Below, in pieces: positions 13,340 through 23,520 of a stretch of DNA of 64,000 nt (positions are counted from its first letter, which is position 1; every line of letters starts with the position of its first letter). The translations under genes were made by a program, and so were the position numbers. This DNA comes from Bursaphelenchus xylophilus (taxonomy: Eukaryota; Nematoda; Chromadorea; Rhabditida; Aphelenchoididae). The notes under the pieces were generated by a model. That model saw nothing but the letters and a program-made list of their open reading frames with translations. It was not told the origin of the DNA and did no database searches. The DNA lies in NCBI GenBank assembly GCA_904066235.2, contig CAJFCV020000003.1, positions 7,812,001 through 7,876,000 of the forward strand, read 5' to 3'.

Positions 13340-13830
13340 AAAAAGAAGAGGGTGGGAAAAAAAGGATTTTTTGTAAAAATTGAAAAAAATTGAAATGTTT
13401 TCGCTTCGGGACTGGAAACAAAAGGATTTTTTGTGAAATTTGAATAAAATTTGAAATGTTTTCGCTTCGGGACACGAAACAAAAGGATTTTTTGTGAAAT
13501 TTGAAAAAAATTGAAATGTTTTCGCTTCGGGACATGAAACAAAAGGATTTCTTGTGAAATTTGAAAAAATTGAAATGTTTTCGCTTCGGGACATGAAACA
13601 AAAGGATTTTTTGTGAAATTTGAATAAAATTTGAAATGTTTTCGCTTCGGGACACGAAACAAAAGGATTTTTTGTGAAATTTGAATAAAATTTGAAATGT
13701 TTTCGCTTCGGGACACGAAACAAAAGGATTTTTTGTGAAATTTGAAAAAAAATTGAAATGTTTTCGCTTCGGGACATGGAAAAAAATGATTTTTTGTGAA
13801 ATTAGAATAAAATTTGAAATTTTTTTGAGC
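13340..13830 (+). repeat. Minisatellite of about 60 bp, seven copies
   Basis: The core TTTTCGCTTCGGGACA recurs at about 13401, 13462, 13522, 13581, 13642, 13703 and 13764, so the period is 59-61 bp. Each unit also has AAAAGGATTTTTTGTGAAAT. Translating it gives long open frames on the minus strand that are only the repeat read three ways. One and a half to two units occur inverted at about 23405-23520. Confidence 0.9.
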
Positions 13831-13878
13831 TGACTGAGTATGAACTGACTGAATATGAAAACTGGGTTTCTGTTACTT

Positions 13879-14261
13879 TGTAATGATCAAATAATGGAAG
13901 CCGTGCGGAAACCACGTGAACACCGCCGCTACACTACGAATGGAGTGGTCAAAGGAGACCACGCCCAAGGAGGTCAAGATTAATGACCACGCGCATTACG
14001 TGCGTCAAACAATGAAGAAATAATGATCGATGGCTTCCGGATTACGAAACCGGATGAGGACACAAAGTGACTCAGCAGAAACTGAGTTCATAAAAACCAA
14101 GTTTGGAATGTGTGCAACCCAAACTACAACAACCCAATCTACTATATAAGCCGCCCTCGAAATCATTCGAGGAAGCGCTTCCACTCTCTTAATGCTCTTG
14201 TAATTCTATTGTAATTATTCTCTAATAAACTTTATCTATATTCTCTAAGTCGACCATTACA
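13879..14261 (+). repeat. 5' LTR of the Ty3/gypsy element
   Basis: This 383-bp long terminal repeat has TG...CA ends with a 7-bp inverted repeat TGTAATG/CATTACA. It carries a TATA box (TATATAAG, 14143-14150), a short dyad CTCGAAATCATTCGAG just after it, and a polyadenylation signal AATAAA at 14224-14229. TATA box and signal lie about 75 bp apart, so the R region is short. Confidence 0.95.
14143..14150 (+). promoter_or_regulatory. LTR TATA box
   Basis: TATATAAG in the 5' LTR, repeated at 22828-22835 in the 3' LTR. It is the expected core promoter of the element's genomic RNA. Confidence 0.7.
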
Positions 14262-14450
14262 AAAAGTGGAGGTCCGCACCTCGAACTCCACCGTAGTATT
14301 CATTGTCTAAAAGCCAAGGGTCAGCACCTGAATTAATTCCCACTTGTGGGGGTCGCTGGCTTAATTAATTCCTTGGCAAAAGTGTTGTACAACCCAAAAT
14401 TTGGCCAAAAAGAAAGTCACTGTCGCTGCCCTTCCGCTACATAATTCACC

Positions 14451-17400
14451 GTGGTCCAAACCAGGAGCCAAACACAGGCTAAGGCCGTCCCCAGCTACCT
14501 ACGCCCAACAGCAAGTTCAAGACGCCGTTCAGACCTCGATAATCAACCGCCCGCAAAAACCGTAACCAAGCCAGTAGCACGACGAATAAAGAAGACAACC
14601 CCTCCCAAAACCGTTGTCCCGAGAAGAACCAAATCTACCTCTACATTTAAACAAGCAGCCGAAGGAAACCATATTTTATCAGACGGAGCCGATTCATCCC
14701 CAGAAGATCTTGCAGATCCTGAAGATTTAAATAGCTACCTTGAGAAATCAGACGTCGTAGAACCTGGAAAGTCAAAACATTACGTTGAAAGAAACGCAGA
14801 CGCGCCATCAACTTCCCACGCGCCAAATCTACAGAAGAATACTCCCGCGGAACCAGCCAGTTCAAACCAAGAAAATCCCAGAAATAGTGACGAAGGGCGA
14901 CAGCCGGCAAAACCAAACAGATCCCCAGGTACCCAAACTAACCACCCATTTTCTCTATCGCGATTATATAACTCATTAGCAGCTACATTTACAAAATCCA
15001 AAAAATCAAAAACTCCCGATAGCGGCTCTACTAAAACTTCCGCTACAGATTACTCTTCCCTTTCAAATTCTCCAGAAAATAATTCAGAAAATTCTAAAGA
15101 AAAAACCCCTCACCGATTTTATATCCCTACCCCTAGGCGAATAACCCAAATTTTCCAAACAGATTCAGATATGTCAAATAATTCACCACCAGACTTATCC
15201 GCATTAGCTAATCAACTAGGCGCCATGTCTTTAGCTGCGCATATAGCACCACCTACGTATACTGGAAGAACTGATCCCAGAACTTTCCAAGAATTCATAC
15301 GAGAATTAAATAGAGTAGCCACAGCCCTCAAATGGACCGATGAGGCATACTTAACCACTTTACCTGCTCTTCTCAGGGGTGAAGCAGCTATTATTTACGA
15401 AAGCATACCACCTGCTGAACGAAAAAAAGAATTAGGATTAAAACCCATTCTAAATCTCCTAGCCAAAAAATTTGCAAATACCCAACTAACTTCAAACTTC
15501 CGACGCCGCGCGCTAGCTCGCAAACAACGCGCAAACGAATCCCCCTCCGAATTCGCTCAAGCCATTAGGGACCTTGTCGAATTAGGATATCCAGAAAGCA
15601 CATCTTATACCGACGCGTTCAAGGAAGAAATTATGGTAGATATCTTCCTCTCTGGCCTATTACCAGTCGTCAAAGCCAAACTACTACGCAAAGAACGCCC
15701 AAAAACCCTCCAGAAAGCTTTGGACATGGCCATATCCGAAATTGAACTTCAAGAAGAATTGAAACGTGATGGACTCATCAACGCAGGTGGAAATATCTCC
15801 ATCAACCAGTTACAACCCGTCCAACCACCTCATGCCCAAATGAACCGTTTCAACAAAAATTGGCAGCCACGCCGCCCATTCAACCGCTTCTTCTCAAAAT
15901 TCAACAACAACAACCGACCATCCAAGCCCTTCTTCTTCAACAACAACACAAGCCGTTCCAATTATCAACCCCGTGCCAACTACCGTCCACAATCCAATAA
16001 TCAAAACTCCAATATCAGGAACCGGCCCAATCACCCTCGACCAACCCGTTATGGCATTAACGCCTTGTTGCCCTCGCTGACAATCGTTGCCCTGGCCGCT
16101 CTATCCGTACTACCGCTGACTATGGCCCAATTTCAATTCTGCCCTTTACGCAAAGGAGCTTTATATCTCGCTCCTCCGAGGAAAGAAGATTGCACAGTAG
16201 CCGACGACACTCCAGTACGAAAAACAAACGTCGAAATTTTTGTACCACAACTGGGACCCCATTACCAAGAAGCTTATCACTGCCAGGCTAAGAAAGTAAC
16301 ACGATGCACCTTTTCAATTGGTATCGCTGCATTTGAAAGACTGACACCAAGTCAACATCACAGTTTAACAGCCAACGAATGTTGGACCTTGATCCAACGA
16401 ATGACGCTATACAACCAAACACTTTATCGACTTGACGAAAATGTTTGGCAATCCTCAGGATTCATCAACGCCCAATACGCAGTTTTTGGAAGTCGTTGCC
16501 GCGAAAAACTTCAATTTACGGTAACAAAAGGACTAATACATTCCAGAAACGGGATAACTGTATCCTCCGAAATCGACAATCTACATAACTGTCATTACAA
16601 CGATGCTCTCTGTGTTACGAACCAAGGTACAACAGTTTGGAATGTGACGGACACAAAAGATTTCTGCTCACATACTTCAGCTGGACATTTTCTGGCTTTA
16701 GCTTCTGACACTTATGTGATAATCCAAAGACTCCAAGCTGCCTTCGTATTCAACAAAACAGATACAGACGTCCACGACTCGTTTTGCTACCCTATTAACA
16801 CCTATCGAATGGAAAATGACGTGTTCATCTCCTTTCACCCAGAATACCCAACCGCTTCGAAGCTCAGAACAAAACGATTCGAATTCAAGGAACAACCTCG
16901 AATCGGAGACACAAAACCAGCATCAACCACTTCAAGGACTACCCAAGGAAATGCCCCAACATCACCATTATCAGCGATCGAAACCCGAGTTCAGGATCGG
17001 AATCGCTACATAATTCCCCCAGTACAAAAAGCCCAGGGACCTTACTATCCCATCAACGTCCAAGCGCGATCCTCAACAAATAATACGTCAAAAACCATGA
17101 AAAATCCGGAAAGAAGTGACGAAACCCCGAAAGTAGCTACCTCAACCGTAACGACACCTATTTCCATCACGGGAAAAACTACAATGGCACCAATGACATC
17201 TACCTCCCTTCCGCATACTACTCGGAAACAAAATTCTCCGATTGAAGCCCAAACCTTTCCCTCACCGGCACCTCCTTACGAAGCAAATGACCCCACTAAT
17301 GTAAAACTGGAATACCTCAGCCTCACGGTAACTAAACTTATCCGCGATGAGTACGCAAACTTATTTGCTCACATCTGTTCCATTCACAATCAAAATGTGG

Positions 17401-19775
17401 CCATCATCACAGCTTTGTCAAAACTTAACCCAACTTTAGCCGTCAGATCTTGGCTTAACAGAGATGACGTTATCGCTTACCATTCCGGCGAAGCATTCGC
17501 TGTCTCTACTTGCGAACCAATCAAACCTGACATTGTTCATTGGAATCACAAATACGGAGATTCGTGCTGGACCGATGTCCCAGTGGAATATAACAACAAA
17601 ACATATTTCGCACCTCTCGGCACCTACGAATTACAATACAACTCTACAAGAATACCCTGTGATCAAATTCCTGTCAATGTGTACCGACAAGCCGATGGCA
17701 CCTGGACTTCTCCCATCGGACACGCCAATGTGATGCAAATCGACCGAGCGCTAACTCAACTAAACTTCGACACCTTACCTACCTTTTCATCAGCATCAAT
17801 CTACCAACCACAATGGACCAGATTAGTCGTTTCTACCTCCATTCTAAACTCCTACGCACACAAAATTAACCGACTGGAAACTACACTACAAGCTACTCAA
17901 GAAAGTGATACCCCAGAACTCAAACTTGTATCCGACGGAAGTAGTGAAGGAGCAACTTCATCTCTATTAACCATGGAAGTAGTAAAAGGATGGAAAGACG
18001 CCGTGATAGACTTTTTCTTCCCGAATTTGGACACTTGGGAAGAAATCACAGTCGCTGTTCTATCAGTATTGGCCCTCGGAGTAGCACTATTCCTCTACGG
18101 TCCTTACATCAGCACTTTTCTCAGACATGTTAAACGACACCAAGAATATAACCCAGTCAACGCTGTAGAAATGCAAGATGTATCACCTTCAGCACCATGC
18201 CTCGACCATGTTTACGTACCTCCAGTCTACTCGATCCAAACAGGAACGCAACCCAAGATTATCGTACACATCAAAGGCAAACCGGTCGCCGCATTAGTGG
18301 ATAGCGGCTCAGCCATTACGTACTGTCGACAATCGCTTGCCAGGAAGCTGCAACTTTCCATATCTCCCCTCCAAGCGATGGCTACTGCACGTGCCGTGAA
18401 TGACACGACCTTCAAATTTCTTGGTCAAGTACAAGCTGACGTTTCATTCCGACAGCTAAACCTACAAATACACATGTTGGTATCTGAAGACAACCACTGC
18501 CCGTCAGAATTGTTGATAGGCACAGATACACTTCGAAAAGTTTGTGCCCAAGGACACTCCGTGAATTTCGATCTAAACCAAAACACCATCAACATCGGAG
18601 ACGAAATATTTCCGTTCGTATTCAACCTGGAGACAAACCTCACTACGGAACCCTGCAAAATTGTACTTAATCAGGACGAACACCTTCCACCACGCTCAGA
18701 TAACTTTATCGTGGCAAAAACACTCACGACACCTCCAGGAAGGACAGTGCTCATTGAAGACGCCATCACAACTAACGAAATGGTCAAAACAGCAGCAGTA
18801 TTATGTCGTTTGGCTACTCCCAACTACGTCCCCGTAACAATTATAAACGCTGGTTACGCCCCAGTAACCCTACGGAAGAATCAAACAATTGGAACATTAT
18901 CCGAAGTGCCCCAACAACAATCATTTCCAATAATGTTCGTACAATCCCCTCAGCAAATCCACGTACCACCTGAACTGGACTACATTGAAACTCTTCCCCC
19001 GGCAGGAAAACAGCCCAAGCAACAATTGAACCCGGATTTGGAAGATTCGATATTATCCGAAAATGCAAAGAAGTACCTAACCCGGTTGATTCATCGTTAC
19101 TCTGATGTCTTCGTTGGAACTGATGGAAAAATTGGTCAATATACCGGACCTATTCAACACGAAATCGAGCTCATCAACCCGAAGGACATCCCTCGCAAAA
19201 GACCCTATCGCGTCCCTCTTCCACTCCGATCCGAAATTGAACGACAACTCAAACAATTATTGGACCAAAAAATCATCGAAAAATCATCATCCCCCTTCGC
19301 ATCACCAATCGTAATGGTAAAGAAGAAAGACGGCACCTACCGTCTTTGCGTCGATTACCGCCAACTTAACCAAAACACCGTTAAACGTGTTCAACTCCTA
19401 CCCAACATCCAAGAGATCCTTGATCTTACAGCCGGCCACAAGTATTTCTCAACCTTGGATTGCTCTCAAGCCTTCCACCAAGTTACGCTAGCTCCGGGAA
19501 GCGTTGAGAAGACCGCATTCATCACGCATATGGGATTATTTCAATACCTACGAATGCCTTTTGGATTAACAGCCGCGCCCGCAACAATGCAAAGAATCAT
19601 GGATCACCTAAAAGGAGAACTCACAGCTAAGATTTTTATTTATCTTGATGATCTATGCGTCTCCAGTACAGACGAAAATGACCATATTAGGGACCTCGAG
19701 GAAGTTTTTAGCGCACTAAGATCAAAAGGACTCAAACTATCACTTAAAAATGCTTCTTCGGCAAAAACGAAGTAA
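14451..19775 (+). CDS. Gag-glycoprotein-protease-RT polyprotein (first part, ends at frame break)
   Basis: The frame opens after a TAA at 14442 and runs 1,774 codons. It has no early ATG: codon 14451 is GTG, and the first ATG is 15171 (codon 241), next to the start of the Gag-like domain. Codons 1-240 are basic and Ser/Pro-rich. The capsid-type Gag domain spans about 255-440. A nucleocapsid-like Asn/Arg-rich stretch (about 460-530) lacks a CCHC knuckle. Residues about 540-560 form a hydrophobic segment ending TMAQ, like a signal peptide. A Cys-rich ectodomain follows, with a furin-type site RTKR near 806, a Ser/Thr-rich stretch about 820-935, a second Cys-bearing part and a membrane anchor about 1199-1221. 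The protease has VDSGS. Reverse transcriptase follows with YLDD. The frame stops at 19773-19775, just after a five-A run at 19746-19750. Confidence 0.9.
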   Translation: MVQTRSQTQAKAVPSYLRPTASSRRRSDLDNQPPAKTVTKPVARRIKKTTPPKTVVPRRTKSTSTFKQAAEGNHILSDGADSSPEDLADPEDLNSYLEKSDVVEPGKSKHYVERNADAPSTSHAPNLQKNTPAEPASSNQENPRNSDEGRQPAKPNRSPGTQTNHPFSLSRLYNSLAATFTKSKKSKTPDSGSTKTSATDYSSLSNSPENNSENSKEKTPHRFYIPTPRRITQIFQTDSDMSNNSPPDLSALANQLGAMSLAAHIAPPTYTGRTDPRTFQEFIRELNRVATALKWTDEAYLTTLPALLRGEAAIIYESIPPAERKKELGLKPILNLLAKKFANTQLTSNFRRRALARKQRANESPSEFAQAIRDLVELGYPESTSYTDAFKEEIMVDIFLSGLLPVVKAKLLRKERPKTLQKALDMAISEIELQEELKRDGLINAGGNISINQLQPVQPPHAQMNRFNKNWQPRRPFNRFFSKFNNNNRPSKPFFFNNNTSRSNYQPRANYRPQSNNQNSNIRNRPNHPRPTRYGINALLPSLTIVALAALSVLPLTMAQFQFCPLRKGALYLAPPRKEDCTVADDTPVRKTNVEIFVPQLGPHYQEAYHCQAKKVTRCTFSIGIAAFERLTPSQHHSLTANECWTLIQRMTLYNQTLYRLDENVWQSSGFINAQYAVFGSRCREKLQFTVTKGLIHSRNGITVSSEIDNLHNCHYNDALCVTNQGTTVWNVTDTKDFCSHTSAGHFLALASDTYVIIQRLQAAFVFNKTDTDVHDSFCYPINTYRMENDVFISFHPEYPTASKLRTKRFEFKEQPRIGDTKPASTTSRTTQGNAPTSPLSAIETRVQDRNRYIIPPVQKAQGPYYPINVQARSSTNNTSKTMKNPERSDETPKVATSTVTTPISITGKTTMAPMTSTSLPHTTRKQNSPIEAQTFPSPAPPYEANDPTNVKLEYLSLTVTKLIRDEYANLFAHICSIHNQNVAIITALSKLNPTLAVRSWLNRDDVIAYHSGEAFAVSTCEPIKPDIVHWNHKYGDSCWTDVPVEYNNKTYFAPLGTYELQYNSTRIPCDQIPVNVYRQADGTWTSPIGHANVMQIDRALTQLNFDTLPTFSSASIYQPQWTRLVVSTSILNSYAHKINRLETTLQATQESDTPELKLVSDGSSEGATSSLLTMEVVKGWKDAVIDFFFPNLDTWEEITVAVLSVLALGVALFLYGPYISTFLRHVKRHQEYNPVNAVEMQDVSPSAPCLDHVYVPPVYSIQTGTQPKIIVHIKGKPVAALVDSGSAITYCRQSLARKLQLSISPLQAMATARAVNDTTFKFLGQVQADVSFRQLNLQIHMLVSEDNHCPSELLIGTDTLRKVCAQGHSVNFDLNQNTINIGDEIFPFVFNLETNLTTEPCKIVLNQDEHLPPRSDNFIVAKTLTTPPGRTVLIEDAITTNEMVKTAAVLCRLATPNYVPVTIINAGYAPVTLRKNQTIGTLSEVPQQQSFPIMFVQSPQQIHVPPELDYIETLPPAGKQPKQQLNPDLEDSILSENAKKYLTRLIHRYSDVFVGTDGKIGQYTGPIQHEIELINPKDIPRKRPYRVPLPLRSEIERQLKQLLDQKIIEKSSSPFASPIVMVKKKDGTYRLCVDYRQLNQNTVKRVQLLPNIQEILDLTAGHKYFSTLDCSQAFHQVTLAPGSVEKTAFITHMGLFQYLRMPFGLTAAPATMQRIMDHLKGELTAKIFIYLDDLCVSSTDENDHIRDLEEVFSALRSKGLKLSLKNASSAKTK

Positions 19776-21784
19776 AATATCTAGGATTTTTACTTAGCGA
19801 AAAAGGGATACGACCGGACCCTAAAAATGTAGAAACCGTTGCAAAATTTCAAATTCCAAAAACACTAACAGAACTAAGAAGCTTTATCGGAGCCGTTAGC
19901 TATTTTCGCCGTTTTATCGAAGGTTTCGCCACTATAATGGCACCCCTTTACGAATTAACAAAACAAGGAGACTCTATTCCCAGTCGCTGGACCGAATCCC
20001 AAGACAAAGCATTTAAAGCTGTAATAGAAGCCCTTAAGAAAGCTCCAACGCTAGCCCCACCACGCCAAGATAGGCCTTACATAATAGAAACAGATGCCTC
20101 GGCATGGGGTTTAGCAGCAACATTACTACAGAAAAATGACCATGGCTTTCCAAGACCCATAGCCTACGCTAGCCGGAAACTAAACAAATTTGAAGCCAAA
20201 TATCCCGCCGTAGAAACCGAAGCATTAGCAATAGTATTCGGACTAAAAGAATTTAGGCCATATATTGAAGGTCATATTCCCACCCTTATCCGAACAGATA
20301 ACAGCGCACTCACATCACTTTTAAAACGCAAAGATTTACAGGGAAGATTAGCTAAATATCAACTAGCCATACAACAGTATAATATTCTAATAGAACATAG
20401 ATCCGGAAAATCAAATTCTTTTGCTGACTACGTTAGCCGTTACCAACCTGTCTCTTTTGTAAATATATTTTACTTAGACCAAAATACGGTTAAAAACGCT
20501 CAACAAACCGATCCCACCTGCATAGAAATTGCGAACGCAATCAACAACAAAATTTTTCCGGAACTTACTAAAGGACGTCTTAAATTATTCAAACTAAAAC
20601 TCAAAAATTTTCGATTCATTGATGATGTTTTGCATCATTACAAAAAAGGGATTTCCCGCATTTACATTCCCAAAGAATTAAGGACAAAAATATTAACTGA
20701 TTTCCACGATGACCACCTTCAAGGAGCTCATCAAGGTCTACAGAAAAGTATTGCAAACCTCAAAAAACGCGTATTCTGGGACGGAATGGTTCGCGACATG
20801 AAACAATACATCAGCTCTTGTCCCCAATGCCAAATCAACAAGGTGAACCCCGGAGACAAGACCTTGGCGAAAACCATCCCCTTTCAACCAGCATTATTCC
20901 CCTTTCACCGCGTTCATATCGACATCAAAGGACCACTTCCGCAAACTGAAAATGGAAACCGTTACATTTTGGTTTCTATTGACGCGCACACCAAATACGT
21001 CATGGTCTCCCCGATGCCAAACCAAGAAACTAAGACTGTCATCAACGCATTCATGGAAAGCGTAATCACAAAATTCGGAATTATGGAACTCTTATATTCC
21101 GATAATGGCAGCCAGTTCACCGACCAACTTTTCGTGCAGCTAGGAAAACACTATGGATTTAAACATCAATATTCCCCGGTAAACACGCCGCATCTGAATG
21201 GTCAAGTGGAAAGGGTAAATAGAACACTAGCCGTCATGCTCAAAACGGCAGCCGAGGACTACAGTACCCATTGGGACCTACACTTATCAAAAATGGTCTT
21301 TGTATACAACACATCTCCGCATGCTACCACCAAGGAGACCCCGTTCTTCCTAATGCACGGATTTGACCCACTACTCCCAAGTGACTTACTTCTTCGCACC
21401 TTTTCGCAACGCCGCACAACTTATGGTGAAACAGACGTGGCCATGCAACATATTATGGCCATGAACAACGCCTATGAGCAAGCCGCGCTACAAACCCACC
21501 GAACCGACGATCAGAATGACGACTCCGCCCCAATACCATCAGCTCCTTCCTCGCAGAAAACAATCACAAAAAATGATCTAATTTTGATCATCGACCCCGC
21601 CAAAAAATCGAAGTTCCAACCCACATGGATCGGACCCTTCCGCGTTATGGAAAGTGGCCGATCAATCATAAAAGCGCGACTCCTAAGTGACCCAAGAAAA
21701 ATTACAACTACTCACGTGAACAAATGTAAGCTATATTTTACTCGTGATTCGAGCCCCATCCTAGGGCAAGAAAGCAGCATTTAA
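19751..21784 (+). CDS. RT thumb-RNase H-integrase (second part of broken pol)
   Basis: This frame is open from about 19751 to the stop at 21782-21784 and is shifted relative to the upstream frame, so it is the continuation of the same polyprotein after a one-base break in the A-run at 19746-19750. It begins inside the RT connection/thumb. RNase H shows ETDAS and TDNSAL. Integrase has the HHCC zinc part ending CPQC near 20825. Its catalytic core has Asp in HIDIKGP, Asp in SDNGSQF and Glu in GQVERVN, and the C-terminal part has a WIGPFRV segment. The Met at 19937 is internal, not a real start. The break could be a mutation or a homopolymer error in the assembly. It is not a likely programmed shift site, because it cuts RT itself. 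Confidence 0.88.
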   Translation, partial: CFFGKNEVKYLGFLLSEKGIRPDPKNVETVAKFQIPKTLTELRSFIGAVSYFRRFIEGFATIMAPLYELTKQGDSIPSRWTESQDKAFKAVIEALKKAPTLAPPRQDRPYIIETDASAWGLAATLLQKNDHGFPRPIAYASRKLNKFEAKYPAVETEALAIVFGLKEFRPYIEGHIPTLIRTDNSALTSLLKRKDLQGRLAKYQLAIQQYNILIEHRSGKSNSFADYVSRYQPVSFVNIFYLDQNTVKNAQQTDPTCIEIANAINNKIFPELTKGRLKLFKLKLKNFRFIDDVLHHYKKGISRIYIPKELRTKILTDFHDDHLQGAHQGLQKSIANLKKRVFWDGMVRDMKQYISSCPQCQINKVNPGDKTLAKTIPFQPALFPFHRVHIDIKGPLPQTENGNRYILVSIDAHTKYVMVSPMPNQETKTVINAFMESVITKFGIMELLYSDNGSQFTDQLFVQLGKHYGFKHQYSPVNTPHLNGQVERVNRTLAVMLKTAAEDYSTHWDLHLSKMVFVYNTSPHATTKETPFFLMHGFDPLLPSDLLLRTFSQRRTTYGETDVAMQHIMAMNNAYEQAALQTHRTDDQNDDSAPIPSAPSSQKTITKNDLILIIDPAKKSKFQPTWIGPFRVMESGRSIIKARLLSDPRKITTTHVNKCKLYFTRDSSPILGQESSI

Positions 21785-22563
21785 GCACTATGCCTATTAT
21801 GCAAATATTTTTTTATATATAGCTACATAGTTAAGAAAAGAAATAGAAAATATAAAAAATATAATCGTAACAAAAAACAATAGTATTAAAATTCTTTTTC
21901 ACCTCACAAAAACTATTATAATCCTAGTACCAAATTCTATATTCCCCATTTATCAGAGATATAATTCAAAAAAAGAAAAAAAAAATAAATAAAAGAGGGA
22001 ATACCAACAGCACGATATAGAAATAAACCCCACCTTTTCTAAAAACAACGTCTTACTACGTAATTGAACCATCGTTCCCAAATTTCCCTTTTTCTCATTA
22101 TAATTCTTTTTCATAAATTTAAGAATTTGATTGTGTGTCACACTTACCATATTATTCACAAACCGAAATTTTTTCTCCTCTGCCTTCCACTCTTTCCCAC
22201 CTTTAAAACTTTCTCCCCATCCCATATCACAATGAAATCATCTTTCTCCAAAATTTCCCCCCCTAAGAAAAGGCCTTGCCAAAAATCTTATTTTATTCTC
22301 AAAAATTCTTGTCCAAAAAAGATTCAAAGGTTGCTCACTTCCAAACTCCGATCAATCAGTTCTTCTGATCTCCGTGGCTCCCTGACCGGCTGGACACGCC
22401 CCCAGTAAACATACAACGCACCAGCACTAACTCCATCGACAGCATTTGGCCCCATTACTGTAACCAACTACAAGAACGAACCAGACCCCAGAAGACAACA
22501 TTGAAGAATATCCCACGGATAAAGTCGGAACGCAGAGACGCGTTCATCTCTTGGCCGTGATAT
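21785..22563 (+). other. 3' untranslated region of the LTR element
   Basis: The 779 bp between the integrase stop and the 3' LTR are AT-rich. I see no domain or long frame with recognisable content, and no clear polypurine tract directly before the LTR. Confidence 0.6.
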
Positions 22564-22946
22564 TGTAATGATCAAATAATGGAAGCCGTGCGGAAACCAC
22601 GTGAACACCGCCGCTACACTACGAATGGAGTGGTCAAAGGAGACCACGCCCAAGGAGGTCAAGATTAATGACCACGCGCATTACGTGCGTCAAACAATGA
22701 AGAAATAATGATCGATGGCTTCCGGATTACGAAACCGGATGAGGACACAAAGTGACTCAGCAGAAACTGAGTTCATAAAAACCAAGTTTGGAATGTGTGC
22801 AACCCAAACTACAACAACCCAATCTACTATATAAGCCGCCCTCGAAATCATTCGAGGAAGCGCTTCCACTCTCTTAATGCTCTTGTAATTCTATTGTAAT
22901 TATTCTCTAATAAACTTTATCTATATTCTCTAAGTCGACCATTACA
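22564..22946 (+). repeat. 3' LTR of the Ty3/gypsy element
   Basis: This is the second 383-bp copy; by eye it matches 13879-14261 base for base. The target duplication ACTT follows at 22947-22950 and matches 13875-13878. Confidence 0.95.
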
Positions 22947-22950
22947 ACTT

Positions 22951-23400
22951 TACTACCTTTAGGGATTCTTTTTGAAATTTTTTCGACTTATAACACTTTT
23001 AGACGTTAATGGTGTTGTTTTGGTGCCTAGTACTGCTTAAAAAACACATTTTTAACACTTGGTACTAAATAGTACTACCTGGTACTATTTAGTACGAGGT
23101 GCAAATTTGGCCGTAAGGCGGTAATGGCGTTGGTTTGGTGCTGAGTAGAACCCAGAAACACGTTTTAACACTTGGTACTATATAGTGCCAACTGGTACTG
23201 TTTAGTGAGAAGTGAAAATTTGGCCGTAAGGCAGTAATGATGATGGTTTGGTGCTTAGTAGAGCCCAAAAACACGTGGTACTATATAGTACCAGGTGGTC
23301 CCATTGGTTTTAGACAAAATTTTAGTGCTGGCAGCACCACAGTTAATATTCAGTCAGACACCCTTTTTTCTACTCCCGATGCAAAAAGATTTCAAAATTT
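22951..23400. repeat. Diverged GTACTATATAGTAC-rich repeats
   Basis: Three diverged copies of a unit of about 110-125 bp share TTGGTGC(T/C)(T/G)AGTA, AACACTTGGTACTA and AATTTGGCCGTAAGGC. They contain short palindromes like GGTACTATATAGTACC. Related sequence fills the palindrome at 23821-24916, so both belong to one repeat family. Confidence 0.75.
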
Positions 23401-23404
23401 TGTT

Positions 23405-23520
23405 GAATTTTCCAAAAAATCCTTTTTTTGAAGTCCCGAAGCGAAAACATTTCAAATTTTATTCAAATTTCACAAAGAATCCTTTTTCCAAGTCTCGAAG
23501 CGAAAACATTTCAAAAAAAA
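23405..23520 (-). repeat. Inverted partial copy of the 60-bp minisatellite
   Basis: GTCCCGAAGCGAAAACATTT and its neighbours here are the reverse complement of the unit at 13340-13830. It is the right-hand counterpart of that block across the LTR element. Confidence 0.85.

Larger units (their letters stand above)
13879..22946 (+). mobile_element. Ty3/gypsy-type LTR element with glycoprotein-like segment, 9,068 bp
   Basis: Two 383-bp direct repeats (13879-14261 and 22564-22946) bound the element. They begin TGTAATG and end CATTACA, and I see no difference between them by eye. The four bases before and after are both ACTT, a 4-bp target duplication. The order inside is leader, Gag, glycoprotein-like region, protease, reverse transcriptase, RNase H, integrase. 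The order RT-RH-IN and the motifs place it in Ty3/gypsy rather than Ty1/copia. A possible primer-binding site starts with TGGAGG at 14267, but its complement does not fit a normal tRNA 3' end in length, so the primer is unresolved. I see no clear polypurine tract before 22564. Matching LTRs and the clean duplication point to a recent insertion, though a frame break (19746-19750) probably disables this copy. Confidence 0.95.

Noticed and set aside
13184..13777. Three overlapping long frames on the minus strand (124-197 codons)
   Set aside because: They are the 60-bp minisatellite read in all three frames; the peptides are the same repeat and there is no start or splice context.
19746..19775. 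Programmed frameshift between two pol frames
   Set aside because: The break falls inside reverse transcriptase, not between Gag and Pol, and there is no obvious slippery heptamer with a downstream structure; mutation or sequencing error is simpler.
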